Shown here: in pieces, positions 52,007 to 59,971 of the stretch
Layout: the number at the start of each line of letters is the position of its first letter
Numbering within the stretch: position 1 is the stretch's first letter
DNA from: an uncultured Christensenella sp.
Lineage (GTDB): Bacteria > Bacillota > Clostridia > Christensenellales > Borkfalkiaceae
DNA length: 60,845 nt
Reading direction: 5' to 3'
Assembly (NCBI GenBank): GCA_910578065.1
Contig: CAJTPB010000013.1
Coordinates: 1 to 60,845 of the forward strand
Program-made: the position numbers and the translations under genes
Notes under the pieces: model-generated
What the model saw: the letters and a program-made list of their open reading frames with translations, nothing else
What the model was told of the DNA's origin: nothing
The model's database searches: none

Positions 52007-52721
52007 ATGAGTGTTCAAGTCTTAATTAAAAATCAAACAGCAAAGCAACCGGAAATTAACGCAGCAAAAGTTTTAAAATTCTGCGTTTTTAAGGATACTG
52101 AATTGGTCGTTGGCGATCAAGCGCAATTAAAATTGCCCGATATATATTCCAAAGAATTATCTATTGGAATTGAAGTCGTACAAATGGAAAGAGCGGAAGA
52201 TTTAGATACCAAATATATTTGGAATGAGATGGAGAAAAACAACGGGGATTTTGATCTTACCAAAAAATTTTGTGATGAAAAATTTCCTAATAAATATCAT
52301 TTAGAAGAATATAACGGAAAAGTAGTTTGCTTTATCGCTAACGGAAAGCCGCATCGCATCGATTAGATGAAGCCGATTTATGAGAGAGAAATAAACAAAA
52401 AATTAGTTAAACTAAACAATGGTAATTATAGCGGAATTACCAATGAAATCGATTTATGTATCAGCATTATATATCGCGCCAAAAAATTGTATGATGCTAT
52501 TGATAGCGTATTGTTATAGACAAATTGCAGCTAAATTTCAGAAGTCATTTAATAAATTGTATATTATCGAAAGCAATAAATTGTTTATCATTTATCTCGA
52601 TAAAATTAAAGATATCAAACCTAAAATTCGGCAAAATATCATATGTGATTTTGAAATTACGGGAGAGGATTATATAGAAGAATTTGAATATGGTTCGTAT
52701 GGTACAATTATTCAATTATAA
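52007..52721 (+). pseudogene. Broken hypothetical gene: in-frame TAG plus frameshift
   Basis: Two stretches in the same frame, 52007-52366 (119 codons) and 52367-52519 (50 codons), are separated only by TAG at 52364-52366. The next codon, ATG, carries on with MKPIYEREINKKLVKLNN-type text without a break in character. At about 52510-52516 the frame changes by one base, and 52512-52721 continues with CYRQIAAKFQKSF to the stop. Joined, they give a protein of about 237 residues, AT-rich, of unknown function. A TATAAT at 51994-51999 lies just before the ATG, so the original may have been leaderless. The base composition differs from the neighbours, which suggests transfer. Confidence 0.75.
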
Positions 52722-52724
52722 AGA

Positions 52725-52759
52725 ATAGCGTAAGCCGAACTGTGTTCCACTTACGCTAT
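52725..52759. other. Intergenic 10-bp hairpin
   Basis: ATAGCGTAAG (52725-52734) pairs exactly with CTTACGCTAT (52750-52759) around a 15-base loop. It lies between the broken gene and the tRNA operon. There is no T run, so termination is uncertain. Confidence 0.5.
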
Positions 52760-52878
52760 GAATGGTGCGGGAAGCGCAGAAACGATATTTTACTTTTTGA
52801 GGAAATTTGGGGAAAACGTTTTATGCATTGTTTTGCGGTATTGCTCAAAATCATGAAAAACGGGCATTTTTGATAGAA

Positions 52879-52913
52879 AAAACGGGGTAAAACATGCGTT
52901 TTTACCCCGTTTT
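52879..52913 (-). terminator. Terminator of the tRNA operon
   Basis: AAAACGGGGTAAAA (52879-52892) pairs with TTTTACCCCGTTTT (52900-52913), directly beyond the 3' end of the last tRNA. The minus strand continues with T-rich sequence. Confidence 0.85.
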
Positions 52914-52915
52914 AA

Positions 52916-52991
52916 TGGTGCACTTTCAGGGACTCGAACCCTGGGCCCATTGATTAAGAGTCAATTGCTCTACCAACTGAGCTAAAAGTGC
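52916..52991 (-). tRNA. tRNA-Lys (anticodon CTT)
   Basis: The acceptor GCACTTT pairs with AAAGTGC. The anticodon stem ATTGA/TCAAT holds CTCTTAA, giving CTT, and the T-arm is CAGGG-TTCGAGT-CCCTG. CCA is encoded. It is the last of six tRNAs in this operon. Confidence 0.95.
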
Positions 52992-52996
52992 ATGAT

Positions 52997-53072
52997 TGGT
53001 GGTCCATCCGAGATTCGAACCCGGGACACCTTGATTAAAAGTCAAGTGCTCTGCCAACTGAGCTAATGGGCC
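52997..53072 (-). tRNA. tRNA-Lys (anticodon TTT)
   Basis: The acceptor GGCCCAT pairs with ATGGACC except for a C-A mismatch at the third pair. The anticodon stem CTTGA/TCAAG holds CTTTTAA, giving TTT. CCA is encoded. Confidence 0.93.
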
Positions 53073-53076
53073 GTTT

Positions 53077-53152
53077 TGGCTGGGGTGGCTGGATTTGAAC
53101 CAACGAATGCCGGAATCAAAATCCGGTGCCTTAACCTCTTGGCGACACCCCA
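53077..53152 (-). tRNA. tRNA-Gln (anticodon TTG)
   Basis: The acceptor TGGGGTG pairs with CACCCCA. The anticodon stem CCGGA/TCCGG holds TTTTGAT, giving TTG. CCA is encoded. Confidence 0.94.
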
Positions 53153-53160
53153 GTGAAAAG

Positions 53161-53238
53161 TGGGGCGGGCGACGAGAATCGAACTCACGACCTCCAGGGC
53201 CACAATCTGGCGCTCTAACCAACTGAGCTACACCCGCC
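53161..53238 (-). tRNA. tRNA-His (anticodon GTG)
   Basis: The acceptor GCGGGTG pairs with CGCCCGC. The loop around GTG identifies histidine, and the discriminator C faces an extra encoded G at the 5' end, as expected for tRNA-His. One anticodon-stem pair is mismatched. CCA is encoded. Confidence 0.93.
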
Positions 53239-53248
53239 ATATAATATT

Positions 53249-53325
53249 TGGTGCGCCTGAAGAGATTCGAACTCCTGACACACGGCTTAGAAGGCCGTTG
53301 CTCTATCCTACTGAGCTACAGGCGC
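53249..53325 (-). tRNA. tRNA-Arg (anticodon TCT)
   Basis: The acceptor GCGCCTG pairs with CAGGCGC. The anticodon stem ACGGC/GCCGT holds CTTCTAA, giving TCT. CCA is encoded. Confidence 0.95.
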
Positions 53326-53385
53326 ATACCCTCATTGCCTTAAGCGAAGTTGTGTCGCAAATCTAATGCTTCTGCTTAAAAAAAG

Positions 53386-53459
53386 TGGAGCGGGTGATGG
53401 GAATCGGACCCACGCGACCAGCTTGGAAGGCTGGGATTCTACCATTGAACTACACCCGC
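53386..53459 (-). tRNA. tRNA-Gly (anticodon TCC)
   Basis: The acceptor GCGGGTG pairs with CACCCGC. The anticodon stem CCAGC/GCTGG holds CTTCCAA, giving TCC. CCA is encoded. It is the first tRNA after the operon promoter. Confidence 0.95.
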
Positions 53460-53477
53460 ATCGGTTAATGCTTGTAC

Positions 53478-53506
53478 ATTCTATCAAAGTTAGCGAAAAT
53501 TGTCAA
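53478..53506 (-). promoter_or_regulatory. Promoter of the six-tRNA operon
   Basis: On the minus strand TTGACA (53506-53501) and TAGAAT (53483-53478) have a 17-base spacer, ending about 18 bases before tRNA-Gly. The 245 bases from here to the next plus-strand gene hold no gene; a TATAAT at 53709-53714 may serve that gene. Confidence 0.85.
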
Positions 53507-53752
53507 ATGATTTCGGGGATTATTTGGAAAATTTTTTGTTATTTTTTCCTTGCGAACCGATACCGTTTTAGGGTGCGCCATAGGGGGAAATTTTCAAACT
53601 TTGCTTACAAAATCAGTAGATTATTTTGCGACTTTTGTTAAAAATTATCATTTTTAGGAAAAGTGGAAATTTGACGATTTCTCTGTGGAAAATTTGCAAT
53701 CGGAATGATATAATAATAGCAGAGAATTTACATTTTCGGGCAAGATAGAAAT

Positions 53753-54586
53753 ATGAAAACTTTGTTTGTAACCGATTTGGACGGGACGCTTTTGACCAAA
53801 GAGGAGCGGGTTTCCCGTTACAGCAATGAAATTATAAACCGCTTGATCGACGACGGCATGTTATTTACCTATGCAACGGCGCGTTCGGCGGTAAGCGCCG
53901 AGCAAGCGTTAAGCGGACTTAACGTAAACGCGCCCGTTGTTCTATATAACGGTGGGCTGATTTATAAGTTTGCGACGAAAGAAGTGCTTCGTTCAGTGTT
54001 GTTCGACGACGGATTAAAAAGTTACGTTTTGTCCGTTTTAAACGATGGGGGGATTCATCCCTTTATATTCGGCGCCAAAGATTGTAGCGAACGGGTGGCT
54101 TGGAACGCGGGTAGCGAAACGGAAGGCATGTGCCGCTATTTGCGCCGCAGACAGGGAGATAAGCGTTTTTCTGCCGCTTCGGGGAGAGAGGAATTGCTCG
54201 ATTTTCATGCGTTCAATTTTAAATGCGTCGGTCCGAAAGAACAAATAGAAGCGGTTTGGAATGTTTTAAAATACGACAGCAGACTGATTTGCATTTTCCA
54301 TCAAGAAACGTATCATAACGATTACTGGTTGGAAATTTCCCCGCGCGAAGCGACAAAGGCGAATGCGGTTGCTTTTTTAAAAGATTATCTGCATTGCGAT
54401 AAAGCGGTTTGCTTCGGGGATACTTCGAACGATTCGGACATGTTCGACGTATGCGACGAAAAGTATGCCGTTATGAATGCGGACAGTTGGCTGAAAGAAA
54501 AAGCGACGGGCGTCGTAGGATATTGCGAAGAAGACGGCGTTGCCAAATGGCTGGCGCGCTATTCGGGATTTTGCGCGGGATTTTAA
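53753..54586 (+). CDS. Cof-type HAD-superfamily phosphatase
   Basis: This 277-residue protein has HAD motif I as TDLDGTLLTKEERVS, motif II as YATARSA, a C2-type alpha/beta cap, the lysine in REATKANAVAF and motif IV as CFGDTSNDSDMFDV. Cof-type enzymes dephosphorylate sugar phosphates, flavin precursors or similar molecules; the substrate here is not known. It stands alone, with a possible -10 TATAAT at 53709-53714. Confidence 0.9.
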   Translation: MKTLFVTDLDGTLLTKEERVSRYSNEIINRLIDDGMLFTYATARSAVSAEQALSGLNVNAPVVLYNGGLIYKFATKEVLRSVLFDDGLKSYVLSVLNDGGIHPFIFGAKDCSERVAWNAGSETEGMCRYLRRRQGDKRFSAASGREELLDFHAFNFKCVGPKEQIEAVWNVLKYDSRLICIFHQETYHNDYWLEISPREATKANAVAFLKDYLHCDKAVCFGDTSNDSDMFDVCDEKYAVMNADSWLKEKATGVVGYCEEDGVAKWLARYSGFCAGF

Positions 54587-54621
54587 ATTCGGCGCAATTC
54601 TATTTTGCGCGCGTCGGCTTT

Positions 54622-54918
54622 TTAAAGAAACAGATAAATGGCGCGGTATCCCAAAAAGAAGCAATAAAAATTCAACACCGCAAGAACGGGCATCGCGATC
54701 ATCAAAAGAAGATTCCCCAGGCGGAACCGCATGCAGAACATCGAAACGTATGCGGCGGTCGCACCGCCTAAAAGCGCCGCGAGGATCAATTTTCCGTCGC
54801 TTTTTCCCACAGTTTCGTTTCCCGATTCATATTCGTCCCGTTGGGATTTGATCAAGCGGAACGAATAAAAATTTACCGCTAAAATATATACCGTCAGCAT
54901 AACGTATAAAAATGTCAT
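54622..54918 (-). CDS. DUF1294-like small membrane protein
   Basis: This 98-residue protein has three predicted helices (about 3-20, 44-62, 72-95). The pattern NFYSFRLIKSQRDE, ILAALLGGATAAYVSMFCMRFR (cited by its ends ILAALLGG and MFCMRFR) matches DUF1294, in which a GGS-x-G helix is followed by a basic FRHK-like motif. The function is unknown. It is divergent from the PurH-like gene. Confidence 0.75.
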   Translation of the reverse strand: MTFLYVMLTVYILAVNFYSFRLIKSQRDEYESGNETVGKSDGKLILAALLGGATAAYVSMFCMRFRLGNLLLMIAMPVLAVLNFYCFFLGYRAIYLFL

Positions 54919-54972
54919 ATCGCAATCAGTATGTGCGAAATGAAAAAAATATCGACATTTTCAGGGGGAAAC

Positions 54973-56397
54973 ATGAAAGAAAAAAAGCTTGCGTATATAA
55001 AAACATACGATAAGCGCGGGCTTACGGAATTTTGCCGCTATTTGGTAGAATACGGTTATGAGCTGATCGCGGAAGAAGATACGCTTTCTTATTTGCAAAA
55101 AGCGGAAATCCCCGTTCGCCCCGTGTGCGGAAAAAATGTATTCGATTTAAATATTCAACTTGCGATCGTAAATTTGTATCCTTTTAAAAAGGATATGGAA
55201 AGCGGTTCGGCGTTCCGCGAAACCGCCGCGCTGATCGACACTCAAGGGGTAGCGGCGCTTTCCGCAGCGGCGAAAAACTTCGGTGAAACGGTTGCGGTGT
55301 GCGATCCCGACGATTACGAAAAATTGCTTTGCGGACTTGCCGTTGGCGAAATTTCCGAAGAAGATCGCATGTACTTTATGTATAAGGCGTTTTCGTATAC
55401 GGCGGCTTATCATGCGCTCGTATCGCAGTATTTGGCGCGCGAACTGAACATTTTGTTTCCGCAGACGCTTACGGTAACATACGAAAAGGCGCAGGATATG
55501 CGCTACGGCGAAAATCCGCACCAACGCGCGGCAGTGTACCGCGAACCGCTGTTAAAAGAGGGTTCTCTCGCCCGCGCGAAACAGCTTTCGGGACCGGTCA
55601 TTTCCTATAACAATGTAAACGATGCAAATACCGCCATCGGTTTGGTAAAAGAATTCGAAGGTCCGACCGTTGCGGTATGCAAGCACTGTACGCCTTGCAG
55701 CGTGGGCACGGGTGAAAGCGTATACGAAGCGTTCGAAGCGGCGTATCTTGCCGACCCGTTAAAGATGTACGGCGGCATTCTTGCGGTGAACGGCGTGTTA
55801 GACGCGCGCACTGCCGAAGCGTTGAAAAATCTTTCCGCAGAAGTAGTTGTGGCAGTGGGATTCACGCCCGAGGCGATGAACGTTTTGCAATTCGAACGAT
55901 CGCTTATCTTGCTCGAAATGCCCGATATACGCAGTAAAGTTCAGTTTACGTTCCATTTACAGAAGATATACGGCGGATTGCTGATGCAAACTTACGATAC
56001 CTTCACGTACGAAACCGCGCGCTGTGTTACCGAGCGCGCGCCGACTGCAAACGAAAGAAAGGCGCTCGATTTTAATTATAAGGTGGCGAAGCACGCCCGT
56101 TCGAGCGCGGTCGTCATCGGAAAAGACGGCGTTACGGCGGGGATCGGAACGGGGCAGACAAACCGTACGTTAGCGTTAAAAGCGGCGCTTTCCATTGCGG
56201 GGAAGGGGGCGGCAGGGTGCGTTGCCGTATCCGATTTTCGGTTCCCTACCCTCGAATGCGTGGAACTGTGCCATGCGGCGGGGATTACCGCGATTATGCA
56301 GACGGGCGAAAGCCCGCTCGATGAGGAGATGATCGAACTGTGTAATAAGTATCGGATTGCCATGTTGTTTACGGGCGCGCGCCACTTTAAAAATTAA
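54973..56397 (+). CDS. PurH-like protein lacking the IMP cyclohydrolase core
   Basis: This 474-residue protein aligns by eye with PurH (AICAR formyltransferase/IMP cyclohydrolase). The transformylase part (about 160-474) is well kept: DMRYGENPHQRAAVY, ISYNNVNDANTA, the Lys-His pair in VCKHCTPC, and FTGARHF at the end. The N-terminal cyclohydrolase part is degenerate. About 34 residues containing the DGRVKTLHP motif are missing between VRPV and VNLYPF, and SVSDK/STGGT are replaced by KTYDK/AEEDT. At the C-terminal active site SNAIV has become SSAVV. The start at 54973 has GGGGG upstream; 14 extra codons are possible. It is followed after 15 bases by L-serine dehydratase. It may be a paralogue with altered chemistry. 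Confidence 0.82.
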   Translation: MKEKKLAYIKTYDKRGLTEFCRYLVEYGYELIAEEDTLSYLQKAEIPVRPVCGKNVFDLNIQLAIVNLYPFKKDMESGSAFRETAALIDTQGVAALSAAAKNFGETVAVCDPDDYEKLLCGLAVGEISEEDRMYFMYKAFSYTAAYHALVSQYLARELNILFPQTLTVTYEKAQDMRYGENPHQRAAVYREPLLKEGSLARAKQLSGPVISYNNVNDANTAIGLVKEFEGPTVAVCKHCTPCSVGTGESVYEAFEAAYLADPLKMYGGILAVNGVLDARTAEALKNLSAEVVVAVGFTPEAMNVLQFERSLILLEMPDIRSKVQFTFHLQKIYGGLLMQTYDTFTYETARCVTERAPTANERKALDFNYKVAKHARSSAVVIGKDGVTAGIGTGQTNRTLALKAALSIAGKGAAGCVAVSDFRFPTLECVELCHAAGITAIMQTGESPLDEEMIELCNKYRIAMLFTGARHFKN

Positions 56398-56412
56398 CCG
56401 CAAGAGGGGATC

Positions 56413-57615
56413 ATGCAATCGTTAAAGGAATTATACCGTATCGGAAAAGGACCTTCCAGTTCGCATACAATGGGGCCGGAACGCGCCGCGCGCGATTTTT
56501 TGCAGGCGTATCCGCAAAGCGCGCGCTATTGCGCCGTATTGTACGGATCGCTCGCGAGAACGGGAAGGGGGCACTTGACGGACGAAGCGATTCGTTCGGT
56601 ATTCGGCGATCGGCAGTTGGAAATACAGTTCGACCTGCAAACGGAAACGCCAGAACATCCCAATACGCTGGAATTTATCGCCTATGACGGCAACGGGGAT
56701 GAAACTGCGCGCACGGTGTATCTTTCCGTCGGGGGCGGTACCGTTCGTAAACGCGGGGAAGGGGAATTGCAAAAAAAGTGCGTTTATCCCTTTCGCGGAT
56801 TCGGCGACATGCGCGCATATTGTACGGAAAATGGGCTTTCGATCGAAGAGGCGGTTTATTCTTTCGAAGGAGAAGAAATCAAAGAATATTTGCGTCGCGT
56901 GTGGCGTACGATGAAAGAAACCGTTTCTCTTGGACTGAACCGTACGGGCGAATTGCCGGGCGTGTTGCACGTGCAAAGAAAGGCGGCGAGCCTGTGCAGC
57001 CCGCGGACGGGCGAAGGCGCGGAAGAGCGGGAAAAACGTTTGATTTGCAGTTATGCTTATGCAACGGCGGAAGAGAACGCGAGCGGCGGAATAATCGTAA
57101 CGGCGCCCACGTGCGGGGCGAGCGGGGTGCTTCCCGCCGTTTTGACCTATCTTTCCGAGCGTTACGCGGTGGAAGAAGAAAGGGTGATCGCGGCACTTGC
57201 GGTTGCGGGATTTATCGGCAACGTCGTAAAAACGAACGCCTCCGTCAGCGGGGCGGAAGCGGGGTGCCAAGCGGAAATCGGCACGGCTACGGCAATGGCT
57301 GCCGCGGCGGTATGCAGTATTTTGGGCTATTCGATAGAGGAAACGGAATATGCGGCGGAAATGGCGCTCGAACATCAGTTGGGGCTTACATGCGATCCCG
57401 TAAACGGATACGTGCAAATTCCATGCATCGAACGCAATGCGGTTGCGGCGTTGCGCGCGCTCGACAGCGCGGATCTTGCCCATCTTTTGGCTGGTACGCG
57501 AAAAATTTCGTTCGATTTGATCGTAAGCACCATGTACGAAACTGGAAAAGATTTAAATGCGCGCTACCGCGAAACGAGCGAGGGCGGGCTTGCCGTCAGC
57601 TATAAAGTGTGTTAA
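56413..57615 (+). CDS. L-serine ammonia-lyase (single-chain, iron-sulfur type)
   Basis: This 400-residue enzyme deaminates L-serine to pyruvate with a [4Fe-4S] cluster. The beta-domain motif GPSSSHTMGPERAARDF is at the N terminus. The alpha-domain follows with CGASGVLPAVL, EAGCQAEIGTATAMAAAA and CDPVNGYVQIPC, giving the cluster cysteines. Many Clostridia carry the two domains as separate subunits; here they are fused, as in Proteobacteria. It follows the PurH-like gene by 15 bases, so serine turnover (one-carbon supply) may be linked to that protein. The terminator at 57620 closes the transcript. Confidence 0.93.
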   Translation: MQSLKELYRIGKGPSSSHTMGPERAARDFLQAYPQSARYCAVLYGSLARTGRGHLTDEAIRSVFGDRQLEIQFDLQTETPEHPNTLEFIAYDGNGDETARTVYLSVGGGTVRKRGEGELQKKCVYPFRGFGDMRAYCTENGLSIEEAVYSFEGEEIKEYLRRVWRTMKETVSLGLNRTGELPGVLHVQRKAASLCSPRTGEGAEEREKRLICSYAYATAEENASGGIIVTAPTCGASGVLPAVLTYLSERYAVEEERVIAALAVAGFIGNVVKTNASVSGAEAGCQAEIGTATAMAAAAVCSILGYSIEETEYAAEMALEHQLGLTCDPVNGYVQIPCIERNAVAALRALDSADLAHLLAGTRKISFDLIVSTMYETGKDLNARYRETSEGGLAVSYKVC

Positions 57616-57619
57616 AAAG

Positions 57620-57642
57620 CGCCGCAAACATGCGGCGTTTTT
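57620..57642 (+). terminator. Rho-independent terminator after L-serine dehydratase
   Basis: CGCCGCA (57620-57626) pairs with TGCGGCG (57631-57637), followed by TTTTT. The gene-free stretch 57643-57968 beyond it holds two more stem-loops, listed separately. Confidence 0.85.
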
Positions 57643-57744
57643 GGTATATTGAATTAGTGTTGCACCGTTAAGTATAATAGAGTAAATCGAATTTACGCTA
57701 TCCCAAACGCTTTAATCCTCAAAATCGTTTTTTAAAATATTTTC

Positions 57745-57774
57745 GGCAGAACGCTTGATAAACGTTCTGCCTTT
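57745..57774. other. Stem-loop in the gene-free stretch after the serine dehydratase
   Basis: GGCAGAACG (57745-57753) pairs exactly with CGTTCTGCC (57763-57771), then TTT. It may be a weak terminator; the purpose is not clear. Confidence 0.5.
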
Positions 57775-57788
57775 GCGTATTATAAAAT

Positions 57789-57856
57789 AAAGTCAAGCGT
57801 TGCCAAAACGTCGGGAAATTGTATCCCGGGATTCACTGACAAGGCTTGACTTTTTT
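57789..57856. ncRNA. Structured element, possible small RNA or long terminator
   Basis: AAAGTCAAGC (57789-57798) pairs with GCTTGACTTT (57844-57853), enclosing about 45 bases with an inner hairpin CGGGA/TCCCG. T runs follow on both strands. It is larger than the window's other terminators. It lies between convergent transcripts (serine dehydratase and TSCPD protein), so a terminator role on the minus strand is the simplest reading; a small RNA is possible. Confidence 0.45.
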
Positions 57857-57968
57857 TCTGCTGATAAAGTTATTATAATATGCTTACTATTCGCGGTGGA
57901 ATTTTATCGCTTATAAAACGCAATTCCAGATATTGTGCCGAAAATACGGTTTTTTGAATTTACAACTA

Positions 57969-58217
57969 TTATTTATTGCTTAAATAAGGTTCAAGCGCGG
58001 TTGCAAGCTGATCGGGGCAGGAAGTATTTTGACGGCAGCGGATACCCTTTAAAAGGGGAACAACTTCGTCCGCCGTTTTTCCTTCTACCAATTTTCCGAT
58101 GCCCTGCAAATTTCCGCTGCATCCGCCGATAAATTTAACGTTGTGGATTTTGTTTTCTTCGTCTATATCGAAGATGATTTGTTTGGAACAAGTTCCTTTT
58201 GTCGAATAAGTTACCAT
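57969..58217 (-). CDS. TSCPD-domain protein (TIGR03905 family)
   Basis: This 82-residue protein has the TSCPD signature: TKGTCSKQIIFDID, GGCSGNLQGIGKLVEG and C-terminal TSCPDQLATAL, with conserved cysteines. The domain resembles the C-terminal part of some ribonucleotide reductases and is thought to bind metal; its role alone is unknown. AGAGG precedes the ATG. It is 13 bases downstream of the DUF4364 gene, so the two are co-transcribed. Confidence 0.88.
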   Translation of the reverse strand: MVTYSTKGTCSKQIIFDIDEENKIHNVKFIGGCSGNLQGIGKLVEGKTADEVVPLLKGIRCRQNTSCPDQLATALEPYLSNK

Positions 58218-58230
58218 GTTTTACCTCTTG

Positions 58231-58755
58231 TTAATCAACCAAAGTTTCGTATACAACGGTGTACAGTTCGGTTGCCTTGTCTTCCCACTTTTTATAAATG
58301 TTATTTGCCGTCTTTTTATCGGGTACGACAAATTTCAATTCCAGCATGGGTTGAACGGGGGCAAGGATCTTCAAAAAAACGGTGTAAGTGCCGTCTTTGT
58401 TCTGATAGTAGTCCGACTTGCATTCCTGCTTGTTGCGGAACTTGGCGCTGTTGTTTTTTATAAAGCGGGAAATTTCTTCCCGCGTGCTTTTGGGAATGTT
58501 GATATAAAAGTTCGCAAGGCTTTCTCTGCCTTCGGGCGTGATGGTGTAAAGAGGATCGTCGTCGCCCGGAATTTCGCAAATAAAGCCGTCGCCGATCAAT
58601 TTATGAATCAGCACAACGCAATCCATATAGTTGATCCAATCGTTAGACGACGTGCACATATCTACAAGGGTGCGTTCGGAAAGGGCGCTTTCCATCTTGT
58701 CGAATACGAATAAAAGTATTAACTTGTTTACGGAAGTTTCGCCTTTTATCTGCAT
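58231..58755 (-). CDS. DUF4364-family winged-helix protein
   Basis: This 174-residue protein belongs to DUF4364, found mostly in Clostridia. It starts with VNKLILLFVFDKMESALSE and has a winged-helix-like segment (residues about 10-85, with YMDCVVLIHKLIGDGFI and YTITPEGRESL), which suggests DNA binding, and a beta-rich C-terminal half. No target is known. The ATG at 58755 has a weak ribosome site. Confidence 0.85.
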   Translation of the reverse strand: MQIKGETSVNKLILLFVFDKMESALSERTLVDMCTSSNDWINYMDCVVLIHKLIGDGFICEIPGDDDPLYTITPEGRESLANFYINIPKSTREEISRFIKNNSAKFRNKQECKSDYYQNKDGTYTVFLKILAPVQPMLELKFVVPDKKTANNIYKKWEDKATELYTVVYETLVD

Positions 58756-58853
58756 AGTGTTTCCTGAATGCGCTTCTTGTAAAGGGGAGCCGAATAAATA
58801 AGCCGCTTAAACTATAAGCGGCTTATTTGCGTTTTATCGGAATTTCGAGAATA

Positions 58854-59081
58854 TTACGCCGCGAATTTAGCAAGGCTTGCGAGCAAGTCGGCACAATCGT
58901 CGCTGTAAACTTCTACGATCAGCGGTTTGGAAAGATCCAAACTGAAAATACCGAGAATAGACTTTGCGTCTACAACGTATTTTCCGCTTTTCAGCAGAAT
59001 TTCGCATTCGCTCTCCTGCGTAATCGCGACGAATTCCTTTACCTTTTGAGCCATTTCAAGCGAAATTTTGATAGACTTCAT
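58854..59081 (-). CDS. HPr-like protein without the phosphorylation histidine
   Basis: This 75-residue protein matches the HPr fold in length and pattern (KSIKISLEMAQKVKEFVAI, SECEILLKSGKYVVDAKSILGIFSLDL cited in parts, then IVEVYSDD). The active histidine region (HARPA in HPr) is replaced by MAQKV, so it cannot accept phosphate from PEP. The region of the regulatory serine is kept as AKSILGIFS. It may therefore bind partners rather than transport phosphate. GGAGG precedes the ATG, and it has its own promoter. Confidence 0.85.
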   Translation of the reverse strand: MKSIKISLEMAQKVKEFVAITQESECEILLKSGKYVVDAKSILGIFSLDLSKPLIVEVYSDDCADLLASLAKFAA

Positions 59082-59114
59082 GTTTCAAATCCTCCACGAA
59101 TCATATTTGCCCAT

Positions 59115-59143
59115 ATTATACATAAAAACGGTGATAAAATCAA
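59115..59143 (-). promoter_or_regulatory. Promoter of the HPr-like gene
   Basis: On the minus strand TTGATT (59143-59138) and TATAAT (59120-59115) are 17 bases apart, about 35 bases upstream of the start codon. Confidence 0.78.
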
Positions 59144-59162
59144 GATATTTTCGGAAAATTTC

Positions 59163-59191
59163 TTTAACTATTTTTATTTTTGTGCTATAAT
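59163..59191 (+). promoter_or_regulatory. Promoter of the gene at 59244
   Basis: TTTAAC (59163-59168) and TATAAT (59186-59191) have a 17-base spacer. It is divergent from the HPr-like gene promoter. Confidence 0.65.
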
Positions 59192-59243
59192 AGCAAGGAA
59201 AAGGGAAAAAGATATTCATTTTGCTGTTTTTGGGGAGGTTACC

Positions 59244-59960
59244 ATGCAAGAATCTTACTTGGCGACGGAAAAATTCTTAGCCGCGTGCGACGAAATGCTT
59301 ACGGGCAAATACGTTGCGGCGGAAGGGAAAATCGGCGAAATTTTAAAGGCGATCGCCGCGGGCGAACAGTTAAAATCGCTGTTTGCGGCGGTAACGGAAA
59401 ATTACGATTTCGGCGCGGCAAAGCAGCAGTACTTGCGCGCAGCGGAAGAAGGCGGTTCCGGCAAGGGCTTTGTTTGCGTTCCCAAAGAAAGAAGCGAAAT
59501 TTTGGCGTTCGTATTCTGCCTTTTGGTGGAATTAGACGGCGGCGCTATGGAATTAGGCGATTTTCTGTTAAAATATTTTTACGAAGACGGAAGTTATACC
59601 GCAAGTTACGAACAGTTCGTAACCCGCTTGATCCGTCCTTTCCGCGATATCGTGTACGATTGTTTTCCCAACGTCGGTCTGCGCGGCGAAGCGGCAAGAT
59701 TGCGGCAAAAGGAAGAAAGCGTACTCGAATCGCTTTCCTCGGCGATTCCCGCCGAACGTCAGCGCATTGCCGCGCTCGAACTGCGCGAAGAGGATAAAGT
59801 GGCGGGAGATCTGATCCTTTCCGAATTGATCGCCGCAACGGGGCGAGGGGATCGTTCTGAGATCCGCGCGCTTTTGTGCGGCTACTTTTACTTTTTAAAG
59901 GGTGTCGGGGCGGAAAGCGGCGAAAGCGACGGCATCTTTGCGATCGCGGAAGAACTGTAA
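59244..59960 (+). CDS. Conserved-looking protein of unknown function
   Basis: This 238-residue protein starts at the ATG at 59244 behind GGGGAGG; the frame is open further upstream but that part crosses the promoter. It is predicted mostly helical and soluble, without signal peptide or membrane segment. Segments such as FLAACDEMLTGKYVAAEGKI and DKVAGDLILSELIAATGRGD look like helical repeats, but I recognise no family. It is followed after 11 bases by a NUDIX hydrolase, probably in one operon. Confidence 0.75.
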   Translation: MQESYLATEKFLAACDEMLTGKYVAAEGKIGEILKAIAAGEQLKSLFAAVTENYDFGAAKQQYLRAAEEGGSGKGFVCVPKERSEILAFVFCLLVELDGGAMELGDFLLKYFYEDGSYTASYEQFVTRLIRPFRDIVYDCFPNVGLRGEAARLRQKEESVLESLSSAIPAERQRIAALELREEDKVAGDLILSELIAATGRGDRSEIRALLCGYFYFLKGVGAESGESDGIFAIAEEL

Positions 59961-59971
59961 AGGGGCTGCTT

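Noticed and set aside
52364..52366. TAG read as an amino acid (recoded stop)
   Set aside because: A separate one-base frameshift follows within 150 bases, which points to ordinary decay. No tRNA with a CTA anticodon is seen in the window.
52926..53641. Short open frames across the tRNA cluster on both strands
   Set aside because: Their text is simply translated tRNA sequence. All six cloverleaves with encoded CCA account for the region.
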